DNA from: Platycnemis pennipes
Taxonomy: Eukaryota; Arthropoda; Insecta; Odonata; Platycnemididae
Assembly (NCBI GenBank): GCA_933228895.1
Contig: CAKOGI010000065.1
Location: forward strand, 220,886 to 284,885
Direction: 5' to 3'
DNA length: 64,000 nt
Positions 60,480 to 64,000 of the stretch are shown here, one piece after another; the stretch's first letter is position 1, and every line of letters starts with the position of its first letter. Below the pieces are notes generated by a model. The model saw only the letters and a program-made list of their open reading frames with translations, searched no databases and was not told the origin of the DNA. A program made the position numbers and the translations under genes.

Positions 60480-61215
60480 ATGATTATGCGCGGGTCACGT
60501 AAACGTATAATTTTCGATTACCATGAAGGTTACGGTGCACTTACGGAAAACTATAAAATAAAGCAAAAATTACCAGCAGCCTTAAAAGCGGCCTCAACAA
60601 TCTTTTCACCGCAGTGTATCGAAGAGGAATGGTGGTAACTGACCACCGGGGTACGATGAAAAAGATTTTTGGAGGTGGATGGGATCTCGTTAAGGGAGAG
60701 TTAGGGAGAGAGTAGCTGCTATTGGTGATTTCAGGAATACAACGACCTTGGAAACCCCTCAACGAAGCTCGTGATCCTCTATATTTATCGCCACTGTCCC
60801 GTCATACCGATGATGGAATAGCTTCATTTGCATACTCTCATTTAATATCAGGTAATGGTAAAGGAAATTACCATGATTCAGCTGTAAGATGGAAGAATTG
60901 TTGAAACTTGTGGAAATGTATGTTGTTATTCATTTGGAGAAAAGAAAATTATTTTACTTTGAGTCTTTTTTGTTCTCTCTTTCTTTTGAATAGGCGAATT
61001 AAGTATGCGCGTAAGCAGAAGTAGAGGAAAAATTGATTTTGTGTTCTGAGAATTACCTTGGAATTACCTACGTAATTCTACACCCTTAACTCATTCAAGG
61101 GGGGGCAGTTAAAAGAAATACTTGATTGTGTTTCTATCTCTGACGTTTGCAAGATGAGATCAGTGAGATGCGGCAGCAAGGATTAAAGCAAGGTGGGCAA
61201 GCCGCAGGTATTAGA
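60480..61215 (-). pseudogene. Duplicate promoter and 5' exon, start exon deleted
   Basis: The block aligns with 38370-38425 and 38878-39560. The TATA-like element (about 60790) and the CTG|GTAATT donor of the first exon are kept, but the 450 bp that in the other copy contain the acceptor and the signal-peptide exon (38430-38878) are missing. The remaining unit therefore lacks a start codon exon and is probably a pseudogene on the - strand. Confidence 0.6.
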
Positions 61216-61254
61216 ATCTTATCTACATTAGGGTATCAGGTATATCTTATCTAT

Positions 61255-61405
61255 AAGTCTTACCTATGATGTTTTTTCAACAAAAATATTAAGTGCTCAG
61301 CGGAAGAATTCAAACCCGCAAAAGATTTGCTGCCAGGCAAGCTTGCTGCCAATACGACTGCTACAATACGTAAAATACGCGCAAGCAACGGTCAGATCAA
61401 ATGAT
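61255..61405. repeat. 151-bp direct repeat, left copy
   Basis: It is identical or nearly so to 61538-61688, starting AAGTCTTACCTATGATG and ending GATCAAATGAT, with 132 bp of unrelated sequence between the copies. Confidence 0.85.
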
Positions 61406-61537
61406 ATAAATGATATTTAAAATTCAAAAGTGAATTTCAGTCCTTATCTTTACTGATTCATCAATCTTGGCTCATTAATATAATAAATTTTAGATACCCA
61501 ACGTTCTAGATGGTTATGCGAGTAGGGTTATATAACA

Positions 61538-61688
61538 AAGTCTTACCTATGATGTTTTTTCAACAAAAATATTAAGTGCTCAGCGGAAGAATTCAAACCC
61601 GCAAAAGATTTGCTGCCAGGCAAGCTTGCTGCCAATACGACTGCTACAATACGTAAAATACGCGCAAGCAACGGTCAGATCAAATGAT
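61538..61688. repeat. 151-bp direct repeat, right copy
   Basis: Partner of 61255-61405. The right side continues into sequence paralogous to 43680-43950. Confidence 0.85.
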
Positions 61689-61689
61689 T

Positions 61690-63230
61690 TTCACCGAGAA
61701 TAAATTATGATTGGGAAAGAATTGTATTTACCTTGAAACGCGATCTAGAGAAACAAGAACTTGGAATGTGGGTAAGAATTAGCGGAGAAGATTCGCCAAA
61801 AGAGCTACATTTACTGGCCGGAAGGGAGAGGTGGGAAAGGAGGTGTGAGTGGCACTGGCTATGGAGAGGGCAGAGGGGGATGACGGCTTATGGTTCTAAT
61901 CAAGCAGCACAGTGACCTCGGAGAGTTCGACGACCCACATCGTCTAATCTTGTGCCATTTTTTTCGAGTTGAGCTAGAAATAAGCTTGCATAACAATTCC
62001 CATTACTTATTGTAAAATAAAAATATATAGCTTTGGGTAGCAATCTATTTCGTCGGTTCTTCAAGGAGGGAGAGAGAATTAAAAATATGTCCATGGTTAC
62101 TGTGCCGAAAAGAAAGTAACATGATATCGTTAGAAATTCTTCAGTTGGAAACATTATTTAACTACTTTTTTATTGTTTTTTACCACTGTACACCTTAATC
62201 GTAGTAGCACTTATGTTGCAGAGTATTGCACCAAAACTTTTAAACGTTCACTGAGCTATTTTGCCACTAAGGCTTCCTTTTCCTATTTTTTTATGAATTT
62301 CAGCATTGGCAGCAATTATCGAGTCATTATTTACAGGTTATATCCGTTTATGAAAGATTTCTCGCAGTTAAAAACTCGAAACGCTCAAGAAAATTCAATG
62401 ATATGGATGTCGTTATGCAAGGTAATTCACTTAGGGGTTGATTATGGAATAGAATAGAAAAAGTTTTATTTATGCTCTGTGTACAACATTACCTTAGGGT
62501 AATACAAAAGTTACATAAGTAAATTTTGAACAGATGTTACTTTTGTAAAAAAGTACAAAAGTTAACTTTTGTAAAAAAAATACACGAGTTAATTTTGTAA
62601 AAAAGTACAATAATTATAGAGAAGGATTTATTTTATGCAGAATTCTGGGCATGCTTTGCATGAACATTGGTGGATAATAACGCTGGAGGAACGAGAGAGC
62701 GAGATGATAGAGAAGGTTATATAGGGACTTTGGGGAGATTGAGAGCGGTAGAGATAATACTCCATACATCTTCGTCAGTTGCTTGAGGGATATTTTGGTT
62801 TGGGAATGTTAGGAATTCTCGAGAGAGATTTTTTTTTGCGTTTCGAATCAGCGGATAAGTTGGCTGGAGGTTCTAGCAGAATTCGGAAGAGGTTGGAAAA
62901 AAATACTACCAGTGGATTTGTGGCTGAGAACTTTGGGATGGGATATCCACGTCTCCCATCGGACGCATCTCCTAGTAATAGGTAGGAGAAAGGCCAAACT
63001 GGCTTTGAGAAATGTGGTTCGGCGGGAAATAAAGTACCACTCTTGAATTAAAACAGGAAGGACAACGCTGGCAACCTACTGAGAGCGACAGACTCTTTAG
63101 CTCCAGAACTAGAAATAAAATTTCGTATGCCGGACTGTTCAACCAAATGACGAAACCTTCAGAAACAACCAGAAAAGGCGAACAAAGGTGTCGGAGACCG
63201 GGGCAAGTTGACGATATTTTCGGTTAACCT
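61690..63230. repeat. Remainder of the segment paralogous to 43.6-44.2 kb
   Basis: 61690-61957 and 62960-63220 match block 43680-44170; the 1.0 kb between them is extra here and shows no recognised motif apart from a short tandem repeat at 62500-62615 (units around TTTTGTAAAAAAGTACAA). A 68-codon frame at 62779-62985 spans the junction and is not supported. Confidence 0.55.
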
Positions 63231-63599
63231 GTTTTAAAATGATCTATTTTGCGATGTATTTTTCTTTTATTTGCATTTATAATTACAATGGCAGTTACTC
63301 CACTTGCTACGAAAGTTTCGATCTGGTATAAGTTATTTTTCCAATTTTAACAGACAAAGCAAAAGTGTTACCTTTCCCTGGTACCAGTGCAAGATAACGA
63401 ATCTGTTTAATGAAAATGAATTTTAAAGTATAAGACAAAATTAATTATACCAGCATAGTTAAGAATTAAGGGTCGACCTCTAGATATAGAGGTTAGCTGC
63501 GAGATAAGCGAGTTTACTCGTCGAATAAGAAGTCGTGGACAAAAAGCGACGGCATTCCGAGGGCGTATTGGTCTATCCTTGGGTAAGGTAGGCCTTAAA

Positions 63600-64000
63600 T
63601 AATACAGAACCTGTGAAGATGCCGTGACTTGGCGATGGAGGCCGCCAACAATTACGCTTCCCGTCACCCGGAGGAGAGGGCAGCAGCTCTTCTTCACATG
63701 AGTGAAGGTGGAGACCACAGTGGTCGGTACAGCGACACTCATTTCACTACAGGCGTGGTAACATTTACTTTAACGGCTGTAGTACTGCGATGTGGAAGGC
63801 AAGGGGAAACCACCACATTATTATCCCGAGGAGTCGCAGCTACTCCACTCTTTCCTTTATTATCAAGACGTGATGGCACCCTCTCGAGTAAAATATTCCG
63901 GAGGTAAAATAGTCCCCCATTCGGATCTCCGGGCGGGGACTACCCGAGAGAGTACATCAGTCAAGTGTGATACTCATTTTAGGGTAGGAACGTGGAACGT
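63600..64000 (+). mobile_element. Probable 5' end of an RTE-like LINE, cut by the window edge
   Basis: GC-rich sequence typical of a LINE 5' untranslated region leads to an open stretch that ends VGTWNV at 63984-64000. GTWNVR is the usual start of the AP-type endonuclease domain in LINEs, and the preceding segment (AATATTCCGGAGG, CTCCGGGCGGGGACTACC) is of the kind that precedes it in such elements. The gene itself lies outside the window, so the call rests on six residues and composition. Confidence 0.45.

Noticed and set aside
1..64000. CRISPR array, prokaryotic operon or phage-like module
   Set aside because: Repeats are not regularly spaced, the sequence has introns and LINEs, and no prokaryotic genes are seen.

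Overview
The window looks like AT-rich, gene-poor, transposon-packed nuclear DNA from an arthropod, most likely an insect. The evidence is the mix of element families (pogo/Tigger, hAT, piggyBac, Helitron-like, Penelope-like, and I-, L2/CR1- and RTE-like LINEs), small exons with consensus splice sites separated by kilobases, and a diverged fragment of 28S rRNA. No complete single-copy host gene can be read. The species cannot be named from the sequence alone, and all family names below are my own motif calls without a database search.

Layout. 1-5.1 kb: non-repetitive sequence with a series of splice-like sites on the + strand ending in a poly(A) signal. 5.3-6.6 kb: a near-perfect DNA hairpin built from a GGAGGGTA motif, then GTTGCA-rich repeats. 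7.1-11.9 kb: decayed LINE fragments. 12.18-15.40 kb: a complete pogo-type DNA transposon with a two-exon, apparently intact transposase. 16.9-22.3 kb: two Helitron-like copies, the second holding a nested LINE tail. 18.7-24.9 kb also holds two phase-matched exons on the - strand. 25-34 kb: Penelope-like, piggyBac and hAT remnants; the hAT is split by an I-type LINE with RT and RNase H. 35.4-39.2 kb: a GC-rich block, one orphan + strand exon, and the first exons of a secreted-protein gene on the - strand. 40.0-43.6 kb: a fresh L2/CR1-like LINE flanked by 397-bp direct repeats. 44.5-52.7 kb: a Tigger-type transposase split by a 6.85-kb composite element with long inverted ends and an 8-bp target duplication. 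53.4-57.4 kb: LINE tails and the 28S fragment. 58-63.2 kb: diverged copies of segments seen at 18.7-22.9 kb (inverted) and 38.4-44.2 kb (direct). 63.6-64.0 kb: the probable start of another LINE.

How it fits together. The host signal is a small secreted-protein family on the - strand: a TATA-type promoter and 5' exon at 39.1 kb, a signal-peptide exon at 38.7 kb, and downstream-type exons at 24.9 and 18.8 kb, with broken duplicates at 60.8 and 58.6 kb. I suspect a lipocalin-like protein, but the hallmark N-terminal motif is not found. Most of the rest is nested insertion. Several insertions can be dated relative to each other because removing the younger one and one copy of its target duplication restores the older reading frame.
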